From positions 1-64,000 of the forward strand of contig NZ_JAFKOJ010000013.1 of the NCBI RefSeq assembly GCF_017303275.1: a stretch of DNA of 64,000 nucleotides, written 5' to 3'. The number at the start of each line of letters is the position of its first letter. Positions within the stretch are counted from its first letter, which is position 1. The position numbers were made by a program, and so were the translations under genes. This document shows, in pieces, positions 44,051 through 52,732 of the stretch. The notes below the pieces were generated by a model. That model was not told the DNA's origin, ran no database searches, and saw only the letters and a program-made list of their open reading frames with translations. The stretch is from Bacillus sp. NTK034 (GTDB lineage Bacteria > Bacillota > Bacilli > Bacillales > Cytobacillaceae).

Positions 44051-45739
44051 ATGATTAATTTTAAAGCTATTTTCACAGCCCAGCTGGCTTCAGTGCTGAA
44101 TGGGCAGCTTTCAGACGAAGCAATTGCAGACTTAATCGAAACGCCAAAGAATCCGGCATATGGCGATCTTGCTTTTCCCTGTTTTACACTTGCAAAAGCA
44201 TTGAGGAAGTCACCTGCCTCTATTGCTGAAGAGACAGCGTGCCTGATTCAGGGACCGCATATCGAAAAAGCAGAGGCTGCTGGTCCTTACATTAATATCT
44301 TCTTTTCCAAAGAGTCAGCCGGTGCAGTCATAATGGAAAAAATTTTGAACGAAGGAAAAGAATATGGACAGCTGAATGATGGCGCAGGCAAAACAGCCGT
44401 GCTTGATTTCTCTTCGCCAAACATCGCAAAGCCCTTCTCCATGGGCCATTTGCGGTCTACGGTCATTGGAAACGCCCTCGGCAGCCTGGCCGAAAAATGC
44501 GGTTATACAGCGGTCAGAATCAACCACTTAGGCGACTGGGGCACACAATTCGGCAAGCTGATCACCGCTTATACAAAGTGGGGCAGCCCGGATAAAGTGA
44601 AGGAAAATCCCATAAAGGAACTGCTTAGCCTATATATACGCTTCCATGAAGAAGCAGAAGCTAACCCAGCCCTTGAAGATGAAGCGCGTTCCTGGTTCAA
44701 AGAGCTTGAAAACGGAAATGAGCAAGCTCAGGCACTCTGGAGCTGGTTTAGAGATGAATCATTGAAAGAATTCCTGCGGGTTTATGATATGCTTGGTATT
44801 CATTTCGACTCATACAATGGTGAAGCTTTTTATAATGATAAAATGGAACCCGTCATAGAGGAACTCATGGCAAAAGACCTGCTGGCTGAGTCTAATGGCG
44901 CAGAGGTGGTTCAACTGCCTGATGAAGACCTCCCTCCATGCCTGATAAAAAAATCCGACGGAGCGACTCTGTATGCAACACGGGATCTCGCTGCAGCTTT
45001 TTACAGAAAAGAAACCTATCAGTTTGATCATTCCCTATACATTGTCGGTCAGGAACAGAGCATCCATTTCAGACAGGTTAAAAGCGTTATTAAAAAGATG
45101 GGTTATGAGTGGGCGGATAATATGACACATGTCCCTTTTGGCCTCTATTTAAAAGATGGGAAAAAGATGTCTACCCGAAAAGGCAGAGTCATCCTTCTTG
45201 AGGAGGTCCTGAATGAAGCAATCCTTCTGGCAAAGAACAATATCGAAGCTAAAAATCCCGGCTTGGAAAACAAAGATGAGGTCGCTGAAGCAGTCGGCAT
45301 CGGGGCTATTCTGTTCCATGACCTGAAAAATGACCGCATGAATAATATTGAATTTTCACTTGAAGATATGCTGACATTTGAAGGAGAAACAGGACCCTAT
45401 CTGCAATACACCAATGCCCGGGCCTATTCTCTGCTCCGCAAGGCAGACAATGTTCCATCTGCCGAAAATGGGCTATCTGATTCTTACAGCTGGGAAATTA
45501 TCAAGCTGCTCTATCAGTATCCTGAAAAAATCAGACAATCTTATATGCAGCTTTCCCCTTCTGTCCTGGCTAAATATTTGATTGATGTGGCTCAAGCCTT
45601 CAATAAATATTACGGACAGGTAAGAATATTGGAGAAAGATAACGGCATCAAATCAAGACTTACCCTTGTCAAAGCAGTCACAATTGTCCTTACCGATGGC
45701 ATGCAAACACTCGGCATGAAGGTGCCCCAGCAAATGTAA
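44051..45739 (+). CDS. argS: arginyl-tRNA synthetase
   Basis: 562 residues. N-terminal ArgRS additional domain, HIGH-like site SSPNIAKPFSMGHLRSTVIGN, HLGDWGTQFGKL, KMSKS-equivalent KKMSTRKG, and a C-terminal anticodon-binding domain (YLQYTNARAYSLLRKA...AFNKYYGQVRIL). AGGAGGTG precedes ATG. It is controlled by the T-box upstream. Confidence 0.97.
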   Translation: MINFKAIFTAQLASVLNGQLSDEAIADLIETPKNPAYGDLAFPCFTLAKALRKSPASIAEETACLIQGPHIEKAEAAGPYINIFFSKESAGAVIMEKILNEGKEYGQLNDGAGKTAVLDFSSPNIAKPFSMGHLRSTVIGNALGSLAEKCGYTAVRINHLGDWGTQFGKLITAYTKWGSPDKVKENPIKELLSLYIRFHEEAEANPALEDEARSWFKELENGNEQAQALWSWFRDESLKEFLRVYDMLGIHFDSYNGEAFYNDKMEPVIEELMAKDLLAESNGAEVVQLPDEDLPPCLIKKSDGATLYATRDLAAAFYRKETYQFDHSLYIVGQEQSIHFRQVKSVIKKMGYEWADNMTHVPFGLYLKDGKKMSTRKGRVILLEEVLNEAILLAKNNIEAKNPGLENKDEVAEAVGIGAILFHDLKNDRMNNIEFSLEDMLTFEGETGPYLQYTNARAYSLLRKADNVPSAENGLSDSYSWEIIKLLYQYPEKIRQSYMQLSPSVLAKYLIDVAQAFNKYYGQVRILEKDNGIKSRLTLVKAVTIVLTDGMQTLGMKVPQQM

Positions 45740-45772
45740 AAGGAGAGGCCGCTATGGTCTCTCCCTTTTTGC
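45740..45772. terminator. bidirectional terminator after argS
   Basis: GGAGAGGCC pairs with GGTCTCTCC, with TTTTT on the plus side and TTTT on the minus side. It overlaps the 3' end of the convergent TauE gene. Confidence 0.85.
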
Positions 45773-46636
45773 TTTTGTGCGGGCATTTGCTTTCTGCATT
45801 TTCACAAGGCTTCGTACTAAAAACCCGCCGACAAAGATGGCCATCAGCACTAAGCCGGTATAATTCAAATGTATTAATTTCAGAATCACACTTGCGACTG
45901 TCGCCATATATAAGGCTCCGAGCATATAGGTGATTTCTTCGTTCTCAAAATAGGAGGTAAGCTTCGCTCCAAATTGTGACCCTATGAGGCCTCCTCCTAC
46001 CAGTGAAAGGCCAATCCAATAGTCAATGGATATAGTTGAAGAATAAGAAACAAAGCCTGCAGTGACAATCAGCAGAATAGCAAACAAGCTGGTCCCTACT
46101 GCTTTCTTCGGCATCATCCCTAAATAAGCAACCGATAAAGGCACCATAATAAAGCCGCCGCCCACACCTAAAGTCGTAGAAACAAAGCCAGCAAAAAATC
46201 CAATGAGCACCATCTTCACAATAGATGGAGATAGTTCAGAAGGCGGAACGGCGCCTGAGGCAGACTTTTTCCCGCTTTTTAACATACCTAAAGCAAAATA
46301 AGACAGGAGAATGATATAAAACAAAGGCACTGCCCACGTATCCCAGCCCTTTTCCTCAAGAAACAGCACAAAGGGGTGTGCAGCCTGAGTAGCTGCCATG
46401 CCGCTTAGTCCAAGTATCAGCCCTTGCTTAAGCCGTATATTCTTCATCCTGATATGAGCGAAGATGCCTGAAAGGGAGGTTCCAATTGAAAAAAGCAAAC
46501 TCGTGGTGATCGCTTCTACAGGAGAAAAACCAAATAGCATGAGAGTGGGAGTAAGAATAAATCCCCCGCCTACTCCAAAAAAACCGGAAAGCACACTAAT
46601 AAGCGCTCCGAGTGTAATAAATAAAACGTATTCCAT
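45752..46636 (-). CDS. TSUP (TauE/SafE) family membrane transporter
   Basis: 294 residues, two related halves of about four helices each (GFFGVGGGFILTPTLML and TTLGVGGGFIMVPLSV are the repeated motif). The family exports or imports sulfite, sulfonates and related organosulfur anions. Substrate unknown. It is divergent from the dps gene. Confidence 0.9.
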   Translation of the reverse strand: MEYVLFITLGALISVLSGFFGVGGGFILTPTLMLFGFSPVEAITTSLLFSIGTSLSGIFAHIRMKNIRLKQGLILGLSGMAATQAAHPFVLFLEEKGWDTWAVPLFYIILLSYFALGMLKSGKKSASGAVPPSELSPSIVKMVLIGFFAGFVSTTLGVGGGFIMVPLSVAYLGMMPKKAVGTSLFAILLIVTAGFVSYSSTISIDYWIGLSLVGGGLIGSQFGAKLTSYFENEEITYMLGALYMATVASVILKLIHLNYTGLVLMAIFVGGFLVRSLVKMQKANARTKAKRERP

Positions 46637-46732
46637 TTCAAATCCTCACTAACCGTTATGTCTTCCCAATTAAGCGGTACTATATCACTTTACCATAATC
46701 GTTCAGGGTTATACTGCGGATTTCTAATTTAT

Positions 46733-46757
46733 CTTATTTATAATTATTATAAATAAG
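46733..46757. promoter_or_regulatory. perfect PerR box in a 25-bp palindrome
   Basis: TTATAATTATTATAA at 46738-46752 equals the PerR consensus TTATAATnATTATAA in all 14 fixed bases. The symmetry extends to CTTAT...ATAAG. It lies 7 bp upstream of the dps -35 box and about 100 bp from the divergent TSUP gene. Confidence 0.88.
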
Positions 46758-46759
46758 TA

Positions 46760-46787
46760 TTGATTTTAATTTAATATTTGTTATAAT
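46760..46787 (+). promoter_or_regulatory. promoter of the dps gene
   Basis: TTGATT (46760-46765), 16-bp spacer, TATAAT (46782-46787). A partial second PerR-like half site overlaps the -10. Confidence 0.75.
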
Positions 46788-46819
46788 AAAAATATAAATG
46801 ACATAGGGGGAATATAAAA

Positions 46820-47257
46820 ATGGAAAAATTACATGCAGCATTAAATGTACAAATCGCAAACTGGAGTGTTCTTTATACTAAATTGCACCGCTACCACTGG
46901 TTTGTAAAAGGCCCGCTTTTCTTTACCCTTCATGAAAAGTTCGAAGAATTATATAATGAAGCAGCGGAAGTTGTGGATGAGGCAGCGGAACGCCTGCTTG
47001 CAATCGGTGGCTCACCGGCAGCGACATTAAAGGAGTTCTTAAGCATCACTACTCTTGAAGAGACTAATGGGGAAAAGAAAGCAGAAGATATGGTTGCCGC
47101 TCTTACTTCCGATTATAGACAGATTAAAGAACTATTAATTTCTTTAGCCCAGCTTGCTGAGGAGCAGGAAGATCAAGTGACAGGCGACTTCGCCATCGGC
47201 CTTATGGAGAAATTAGATACGCATATTTGGATGTTAAATGCCTACTTAGGAGAATAG
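46820..47257 (+). CDS. Dps family ferritin-like protein
   Basis: 145 residues. Ferroxidase ligands are in HRYHWFVKGPLFFTLHEKFEELYNEAAEVVDEAAERLLAIGG (about 24-65), the Dps pattern. It stores iron and protects DNA against peroxide by forming a dodecamer. The PerR box upstream makes it the probable MrgA-like peroxide-stress Dps. GGGGGAA precedes the ATG. Confidence 0.95.
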   Translation: MEKLHAALNVQIANWSVLYTKLHRYHWFVKGPLFFTLHEKFEELYNEAAEVVDEAAERLLAIGGSPAATLKEFLSITTLEETNGEKKAEDMVAALTSDYRQIKELLISLAQLAEEQEDQVTGDFAIGLMEKLDTHIWMLNAYLGE

Positions 47258-47267
47258 ACGATAATAA

Positions 47268-47308
47268 AGAAAGAGTCAGTGAGAAAAATCACTGGCTCTT
47301 ATTTTTGT
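47268..47308 (+). terminator. terminator after dps
   Basis: AAGAGTCAGTGA pairs with TCACTGGCTCTT, followed by ATTTTTG. Confidence 0.87.
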
Positions 47309-47391
47309 GAAAAAAAATCTTTCCCCTTTAGGATCACTGAGATGTTATGATTGACCTTGCCCCATATCCTCTTTAGAAAGGAGTATCCATA

Positions 47392-48285
47392 ATGGCAAAT
47401 TTAAAATATTCATTATTTATTTTTCTTGGCGCATGCAGTTATGGCATTCTGGCATCCATTGTAAAACTTGGACTCCAGGCCGGCCACTCTGTTCCTGAAT
47501 TGACCGGAAGCCAATATTTATTTGGGCTCCTTTTGCTGTTGCTTTCTTTCCCATTTATCAAAAGAACGAAAATCACCCTTAAACAAACAGCAGCTTTGTT
47601 ATTGACCGGTGCCTCCCTAAGTTTAACAGGCATTCTGTATGGAATGAGCCTCGACCGGAATCCGGCCTCCATCGCTGTTGTTCTCTTATTTCAGTTCACC
47701 TGGATAGGAATTCTTTTAGAAGCCCTATATGAAAGAAAGATGCCCAGTAAAGCAAAAGTCATTTCTTCGATCTTGCTTATTATAGGGACAGTATTTGCAA
47801 GCAACCTGATTAATTCCGGGTCACATCCTATTCAAGCTGATGGCCTGATCTATGGCTTATTATCTGCGGTAACATTTGCCGTATTCATTTTTGCGAGCGG
47901 CAAGGCAGGTAAGGGAATTCCAACCATTCAGAGGAGCATCTTCATCACATTTGGCGGACTTCTTCTGGTTGCAGCTGTTTCAGGCCCCGTCTTAATAAGC
48001 GGCGGCATTCAGCTTGAAGGCCTATGGAAATTCGGCCTGCTGATGGCATTGTTCGGAGCCATTTTCCCAATTTTATTTTTTGCAATCGGTTCACCCCATT
48101 TAGATTCAGGGCTTGCCACAATTGTAGGTTCTGCCGAACTCCCGGCTGCTGTTGCTGCGGCCATGCTGATTCTAGGCGAAAGAATTTCGGAAGCACAGAC
48201 TTTCGGAATTGTGCTGATCCTGATTGGAATCAGTATTCCGCAATTCTCATTGAAAAAAGCAGCAAAGAATCGATTTAGCACGTAA
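47392..48285 (+). CDS. EamA/DMT family drug/metabolite transporter
   Basis: 297 residues, ten predicted membrane helices as two EamA repeats. The C-terminal repeat GSAELPAAVAAAMLILGERISEAQTFGIVLILIGI is characteristic. Substrate unknown. AAAGGAG precedes the ATG. Confidence 0.9.
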   Translation: MANLKYSLFIFLGACSYGILASIVKLGLQAGHSVPELTGSQYLFGLLLLLLSFPFIKRTKITLKQTAALLLTGASLSLTGILYGMSLDRNPASIAVVLLFQFTWIGILLEALYERKMPSKAKVISSILLIIGTVFASNLINSGSHPIQADGLIYGLLSAVTFAVFIFASGKAGKGIPTIQRSIFITFGGLLLVAAVSGPVLISGGIQLEGLWKFGLLMALFGAIFPILFFAIGSPHLDSGLATIVGSAELPAAVAAAMLILGERISEAQTFGIVLILIGISIPQFSLKKAAKNRFST

Positions 48286-48308
48286 GGAATTTACGAGGTA
48301 AGATTTAT

Positions 48309-48353
48309 AGAAAAGAGACTTTGGAAATGACCTCCAACGTCTCTTTTCTATAA
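48309..48353 (+). terminator. terminator-like hairpin after the EamA gene
   Basis: TAGAAAAGAGAC pairs with GTCTCTTTTCTA over 12 bp. The T-run is only within the stem, so the call is moderate. Confidence 0.6.
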
Positions 48354-48461
48354 AGTCTGTTATCTCATCGATAGGTTTTTATCATGTATTATGCGTGTCT
48401 ATAACAACTGCTGTGTTTTGGTGAAGAGGCAGGATTCATAAAGCTTCCTTCTGTGTTATAT

Positions 48462-48640
48462 CTTCTCCTGTCCGAATGAGCGCCACATTCGGACTCTATC
48501 TACCTTTTTCCTCTTCCCCTGTCCGAATGAGCGCCACATTCGGACTCCATCTTCCTGTTTTCCTCTTCCCCTGTCCGAATGAGCGCCACATTCGGACTCC
48601 ATCTTCCTGTTTTCCTCTTCTTCTGTCCGAATGGGGCAAG
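48462..48640 (+). repeat. tandem hairpin repeats, 51-52 bp unit
   Basis: The unit starts with CTGTCCGAATG at 48468, 48519, 48571 and 48623: three full units and a partial fourth. Each full unit contains TCCGAATG and its reverse complement CATTCGGA around AGCGCCA, then a pyrimidine-rich linker (CTCCATCTTCCTGTTTTCCTC). Mixed 51/52-bp steps shift the frame, so it is not coding. It lies upstream of the mechanosensitive-channel-like gene. Confidence 0.9.
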
Positions 48641-48750
48641 TCAAACGCCCCTTCTGCGAAAACAATCTTGATAAAAGGACTGTTTACTCCTAAAAGCAGT
48701 GGGTATATGAAAGTATGCAATTCTACAAATTCTTTTAAGGAGTGACAATA

Positions 48751-50436
48751 TTGGACAATAATCGGTACTGGGGCGGATTTGATTACCTTTTGGCCAAACT
48801 GCCTGATTTATTATTAGCACTATTAGTATTATTAGTTGGGTGGATGATTGCAAAAGCAATCGAAAAAGCCATTTTAAAAGGGCTGCGCAAAACCAGCCTT
48901 GATGACAGAGTATTCCCTGATAAAGCAAATAGAAAGTATTCATCTGAGAAAATAATCAGCAAGATTATTTTCTATCTGCTGTTAGTGTTCGTATTTATCC
49001 TGTTCTTCAATATATTGGACCTCGATATTATCGCTGCACCGCTTGTGGGCATGTTCTCCTCCATAATGGCAGCAGTGCCGAGCATTTTAAAAGCAGCTCT
49101 AATTCTATTATTCGCATGGCTTATCGCCACCGGACTCAGCCTGCTGATCAGAAAGAGCGGCAGAACGCTCAAAGTTCATGAAAAGCTTAGCAAATGGAAT
49201 TTAACAGACCATAAAGAGCAGCCTGCCAATGTTATTGATAACGCAGCTAAAATTGTGTTCTACCTGACATTGCTGGTATTCCTGCCGGCTGTATTGGGAG
49301 CTCTAAACATGAATGGAATCGCCGGACCGTTCACCGGCATGCTTGAAAGCATCCTGGCCATTTTGCCTAAGCTACTTGCAGCAGCCCTGATTTTATTTGT
49401 CGGCTGGTTCGTTGCGAAAATCGTCCGTGATATTGTAACGAATTTCCTGCAGGCTATTGGAAGTGAAAAACTAACCGCAAGACTTGGCTTAAACCGATTG
49501 TTTGAAGGGACAAGCCTGGCATCTGTGATTGGCACAGTTGTGTTTGTTCTTATTCTGATCCCAACAGTCATTGCCGCTCTAGAGAGATTGGATATTGAAG
49601 GCATTTCCGGACCTGCCATTGCCATGCTGAATGATGTCCTGACGATGCTGCCGAATATTGCTGTAGCTATATTCTTCGTGCTGATTGGAGTTTGGCTCGG
49701 AAAATGGGTACGCAAATTCGTCTCCAGTTTACTCGAACGCATTGGATTGAATTCTTACTTCTCCGGTATGGGATTAAATAAGTCTGCTGCTGCAGGCAAT
49801 GGTTTAAGCTTCTCCCAGGTGATTGGCTATATTGCAGAAGTGATTATTGTCCTGTTGTTTGTGGTACAGGCTCTTAATATCCTTGGCCTTGACTTCCTGG
49901 TAACATTGGCGACAGGTGTAATTGCCTACCTGCCTCATGTGATTGCAGCTCTTGTCATTCTTGGCGTAGGTTTGTGGCTGGGAGGTCTGGTTAAGAAATT
50001 GCTAAGCACGGTTCTTCAAGGACCGCATTATAAATTCCTTGCCAATATCGCTCAGGCAGCCATTATCGCGATTTCAATCTTTATGGCACTCGATCAGCTT
50101 GGTCTCGCCGCTTCCATTGTAAATGCTGCGTTCATTCTAACGCTTGGTGCACTTGCCCTGGCATTCGGCTTATCATTTGGTCTTGGTGGAAAGGATTTTG
50201 CAGCCAAGTATCTTCAAAAGCTTGATCGTAAAATTGAAGAAACAACTATTAACAAAGATGCCGATACGAAAGCAGTGATGAAAGAAGCCATGCCTGAAAT
50301 GAAACCAGGCAACGCCACTAGTACTTTTGATAAACCGATTAACCCAACAAGCCCAGATCCGTCTATGAATCCTGCAAACGACCCATTAAATCCGCGCAAT
50401 AACCGGATGGATGAAAACAATGGGCCACTGAAATAA
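48751..50436 (+). CDS. mechanosensitive ion channel-like membrane protein with repeated TM-helix domains
   Basis: 561 residues from the TTG at 48751, which has AAGGAG 8 nt upstream; the GTG at 48742 abuts that site. Five related segments can be seen, each with a LP....ALLIL.VGW.(I/V)AK pattern (about residues 15, 85, 180, 270 and 380), matching the conserved-TM-helix repeat found with MscS proteins. A last TM3-like stretch ALALAFGLSFGLGGKDFAAKYL precedes a short charged Pro/Asn/Met-rich tail. No clear MscS beta-domain follows. Likely an osmotic-stress channel. Confidence 0.82.
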   Translation: MDNNRYWGGFDYLLAKLPDLLLALLVLLVGWMIAKAIEKAILKGLRKTSLDDRVFPDKANRKYSSEKIISKIIFYLLLVFVFILFFNILDLDIIAAPLVGMFSSIMAAVPSILKAALILLFAWLIATGLSLLIRKSGRTLKVHEKLSKWNLTDHKEQPANVIDNAAKIVFYLTLLVFLPAVLGALNMNGIAGPFTGMLESILAILPKLLAAALILFVGWFVAKIVRDIVTNFLQAIGSEKLTARLGLNRLFEGTSLASVIGTVVFVLILIPTVIAALERLDIEGISGPAIAMLNDVLTMLPNIAVAIFFVLIGVWLGKWVRKFVSSLLERIGLNSYFSGMGLNKSAAAGNGLSFSQVIGYIAEVIIVLLFVVQALNILGLDFLVTLATGVIAYLPHVIAALVILGVGLWLGGLVKKLLSTVLQGPHYKFLANIAQAAIIAISIFMALDQLGLAASIVNAAFILTLGALALAFGLSFGLGGKDFAAKYLQKLDRKIEETTINKDADTKAVMKEAMPEMKPGNATSTFDKPINPTSPDPSMNPANDPLNPRNNRMDENNGPLK

Positions 50437-50441
50437 TTTTT

Positions 50442-50471
50442 GAAGCACGTCCCTATGGCGTGCTTTTTTAT
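50442..50471 (+). terminator. terminator after the channel-like gene
   Basis: AAGCACG pairs with CGTGCTT, followed by TTTTATTTT. Confidence 0.88.
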
Positions 50472-50557
50472 TTTCCAGGCTTTTTCTCTTCACAAAAACC
50501 TGCAATTTAAGTAAACTAATAATACCTATAAAACCAATGAGAAAGGTCGGAAAATAA

Positions 50558-50989
50558 TTGGCAAATACACCGGTTTCTATTCCCCGTCCGCTCGTAAGAA
50601 CCAATCAATGGTCGATCGTATTAAGTGTTTTAGCTTCGTGGCTTATCGGAGAAGCATGGATTCTTGCCATCCCCCTACTTGCAGGTATAATGGGCTTATT
50701 GTTCAGCTACAATCCCATTATGCGTACAGCAAAACATTTTCTGAGAAAAAATCCTGCTGATTACATTCCCGAAGACTGGGAGCAGCAGCAATTTAATCAA
50801 GTGATTGCCGTTGCCTGCCTGGCGCTGGGCCTAATAAGCTTTCTTCTGGGCTGGACAGCTGCAGGGTATGTTTTTACAGCTATGGTAGCCCTATCAGCAT
50901 TTGTTGCCATTCTGGGATTTTGCATAGGCTGTTTTATCCGCTTTCAGTTCAATCAATATAAATACCGAAAATCATTAGATAAAGCTTAA
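50558..50989 (+). CDS. DUF4395-type membrane protein
   Basis: 143 residues from a TTG with AAAGGTCGG upstream. It opens with SIPRPLVRTNQW, then has four hydrophobic segments (about 25-50, 83-105, 107-130). Conserved FSYNPIMRTAKHFLRKNPADYIPEDWEQQQFNQ lies between. This is the DUF4395 pattern; function unknown. It stands between two terminators. Confidence 0.82.
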   Translation: MANTPVSIPRPLVRTNQWSIVLSVLASWLIGEAWILAIPLLAGIMGLLFSYNPIMRTAKHFLRKNPADYIPEDWEQQQFNQVIAVACLALGLISFLLGWTAAGYVFTAMVALSAFVAILGFCIGCFIRFQFNQYKYRKSLDKA

Positions 50990-51019
50990 GGCAGCCAACA
51001 CGGCTGTCTTTTTCTTTTT
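50989..51019 (+). terminator. terminator after the DUF4395 gene
   Basis: GGCAGCC pairs with GGCTGTC, followed by TTTTTCTTTTTC. It overlaps the stop codon. Confidence 0.82.
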
Positions 51020-51101
51020 CTTTTTCGTTTCCACTCAGCTAGTTTCAAAGGACTTTTTAAGGGGTACATATTTCATAAGTAAATCATTCTGAGGTGAAAA
51101 A

Positions 51102-51827
51102 ATGAAAACTGCCAGTAAGTTTCTCTTAACAAAAGAGGATATGACTAACCCCGAAATTGTGCCTGAGTGGGTTATTCAAGAATATAAAACATTTCATGAT
51201 ACGGTTACAGATAAAACCTTCCCGTGCTATTTTGGAATGACTGCTGAGATGCGCGGCGAATTGAGATATGCCTATATTACACAGGGGGACTGGTCTAACC
51301 TGCCGGAAGCCCTCGAATCCTTTATCGAGCTATTTGACGCACCAAAACTGATTCGACATGGCTTGTTTGTATTTGTGGAGCCGGAAACAGATGAAAAACC
51401 GCTTGAACATTACAGAAAATATTTTTGGAATATCCTTCAGTACCTGCATAAGGTTGATACAAAGCCTTGGCCAAAGGATTATCCGACAGATCCCGACCAT
51501 CATTTATGGGCGTTTTCTTTTGCCGAGGAACCATTCTTTGTGTTTGGAAATGCGCCTGCCTACAAGCAGAGAAAGACGAGGGATTTGGGCAATAGCCTTG
51601 TGCTCGGTTTCCAGCCGCGCCGCATTTTTGAAGGCCTTGAAGGCACCTCTAAAGGCGGCATCATGTCCAGGGAAAAAGTAAGGGAACGGGTTGAAAAATG
51701 GGATGGCCTCCCTACCCATCCAAACATCAGCCATTATGGCGATTCCGAACACCGTGAGTGGAAACAATACTTTATCGGTGATGACATTAAACCAATCGAA
51801 GGGAAATGCCCTTTTCATCATAAATAA
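51102..51827 (+). CDS. YqcI/YcgG family protein
   Basis: 241 residues, soluble. PCYFGMTAEMRGELRYAYI and HLWAFSFAEEPFFVFGNAPAYKQRKTRDLGNSLVLGFQPRRIFEGL are the family's conserved segments; the C-terminus is CPFHHK, a possible metal-binding end. No biochemical function is known to me. GAGGTG precedes the ATG. Confidence 0.87.
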   Translation: MKTASKFLLTKEDMTNPEIVPEWVIQEYKTFHDTVTDKTFPCYFGMTAEMRGELRYAYITQGDWSNLPEALESFIELFDAPKLIRHGLFVFVEPETDEKPLEHYRKYFWNILQYLHKVDTKPWPKDYPTDPDHHLWAFSFAEEPFFVFGNAPAYKQRKTRDLGNSLVLGFQPRRIFEGLEGTSKGGIMSREKVRERVEKWDGLPTHPNISHYGDSEHREWKQYFIGDDIKPIEGKCPFHHK

Positions 51828-51915
51828 TTTTGAAAGCGCAGCGCCTAACGCACGAATTATCTTCGAGGAACGTCCATCTCCTAATTTTACCTGAAAAGCA
51901 AAAACTGCATAAATA

Positions 51916-51953
51916 AATAAGGAACCGTTCTCAGTATACGGTTCCTTATTTTA
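51916..51953. terminator. bidirectional terminator
   Basis: AATAAGGAACCGT pairs with ACGGTTCCTTATT. It serves the YqcI-type gene on plus and the dpp-ykf operon on minus, overlapping the stop codon of the serine hydrolase. Confidence 0.85.
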
Positions 51954-52731
51954 GGGTTATATATTGATTAATGAGACTGCCGATTGCGGACAGTAATTCT
52001 CTGCCCGCTGCCTGGCTTTGAAGCTGGTCCACAAGTACAGCGGCGTAAACAGTTTTTCCTTTATGGGTAAATATGCAGCAATCATGCTCTATTCCTGGAA
52101 GTTCGCCTGTTTTGCTGGCAACCTTGACTTTTTCCGTGTCTATCGTGTTTGCAAGTTTGTTTTTGTACTGCTGTTTTTCCAATATATCCAGTGCTTTTTG
52201 TGTGTATTTCCCGGTTAAAAGTGACTGCTCTGCCAACGCCTTTATGCCAGACACCATATCCCTGGCAGTCGTAGTGTTGTCCATGCCGTTTTTCAATGCC
52301 TCAAAGTCCATCATCTTCCTGTTTAATTCTGTACAATTATACCCCAAACCTTTGATTAGCTGATTGATTTTCTCTATTCCCAGCCTCTCAATGATTAAAT
52401 TAGTTGCTGTATTATCAGATACAATGATCATGAGCGTCATTAAGTCTATAAACTTCACCTTCAGACCCTTGCTCATGGACTGCAATACCCCGGCTCCTCC
52501 AACCCGGGCAGCATCCTTCACCTCTGCTTCTTCATCAAGCTGAAGCATCCCTTTTTCTGCCTGTGAAAGCCCCGCGAGTAAAATGGGAACCTTAATCAAG
52601 CTTGCGGAAGAGATAACATCATCGGCATTTGTTTCGATTACACCATCTTCTGTATGGATATATACGGAAACGCGGCCGTCACAGCAGCTGGCCAATTTAA
52701 GAATTTCCGCTTTGAAAGTATGAAAGTTCAT
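51946..52731 (-). CDS. class A beta-lactamase-like serine hydrolase
   Basis: 261 residues. SxxK motif SASLIKV (about 43-49), SDN motif VSDNTATNL (about 107-115), KTG motif ASKTGELPG. No signal peptide is visible, so it is probably cytoplasmic, unlike a secreted beta-lactamase. It starts 1-2 nt after the ykfD stop with no strong ribosome site, implying coupled translation. Placement suggests a role on recycled murein peptides (for example a D-stereospecific peptidase or esterase), which is inference. Confidence 0.85.
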   Translation of the reverse strand: MNFHTFKAEILKLASCCDGRVSVYIHTEDGVIETNADDVISSASLIKVPILLAGLSQAEKGMLQLDEEAEVKDAARVGGAGVLQSMSKGLKVKFIDLMTLMIIVSDNTATNLIIERLGIEKINQLIKGLGYNCTELNRKMMDFEALKNGMDNTTTARDMVSGIKALAEQSLLTGKYTQKALDILEKQQYKNKLANTIDTEKVKVASKTGELPGIEHDCCIFTHKGKTVYAAVLVDQLQSQAAGRELLSAIGSLINQYITLK

Positions 52732-52732
52732 T

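Noticed and set aside
48462-48640. CRISPR array at the 51-52 bp repeats
   Set aside because: The whole unit including the linker is repeated, so there are no unique spacers.
48456-48720. ORFs with repeated MWRSFGQG-type peptides
   Set aside because: The 51/52-bp repeat steps shift the frame, so the peptide repeats are a by-product of non-coding DNA repeats.
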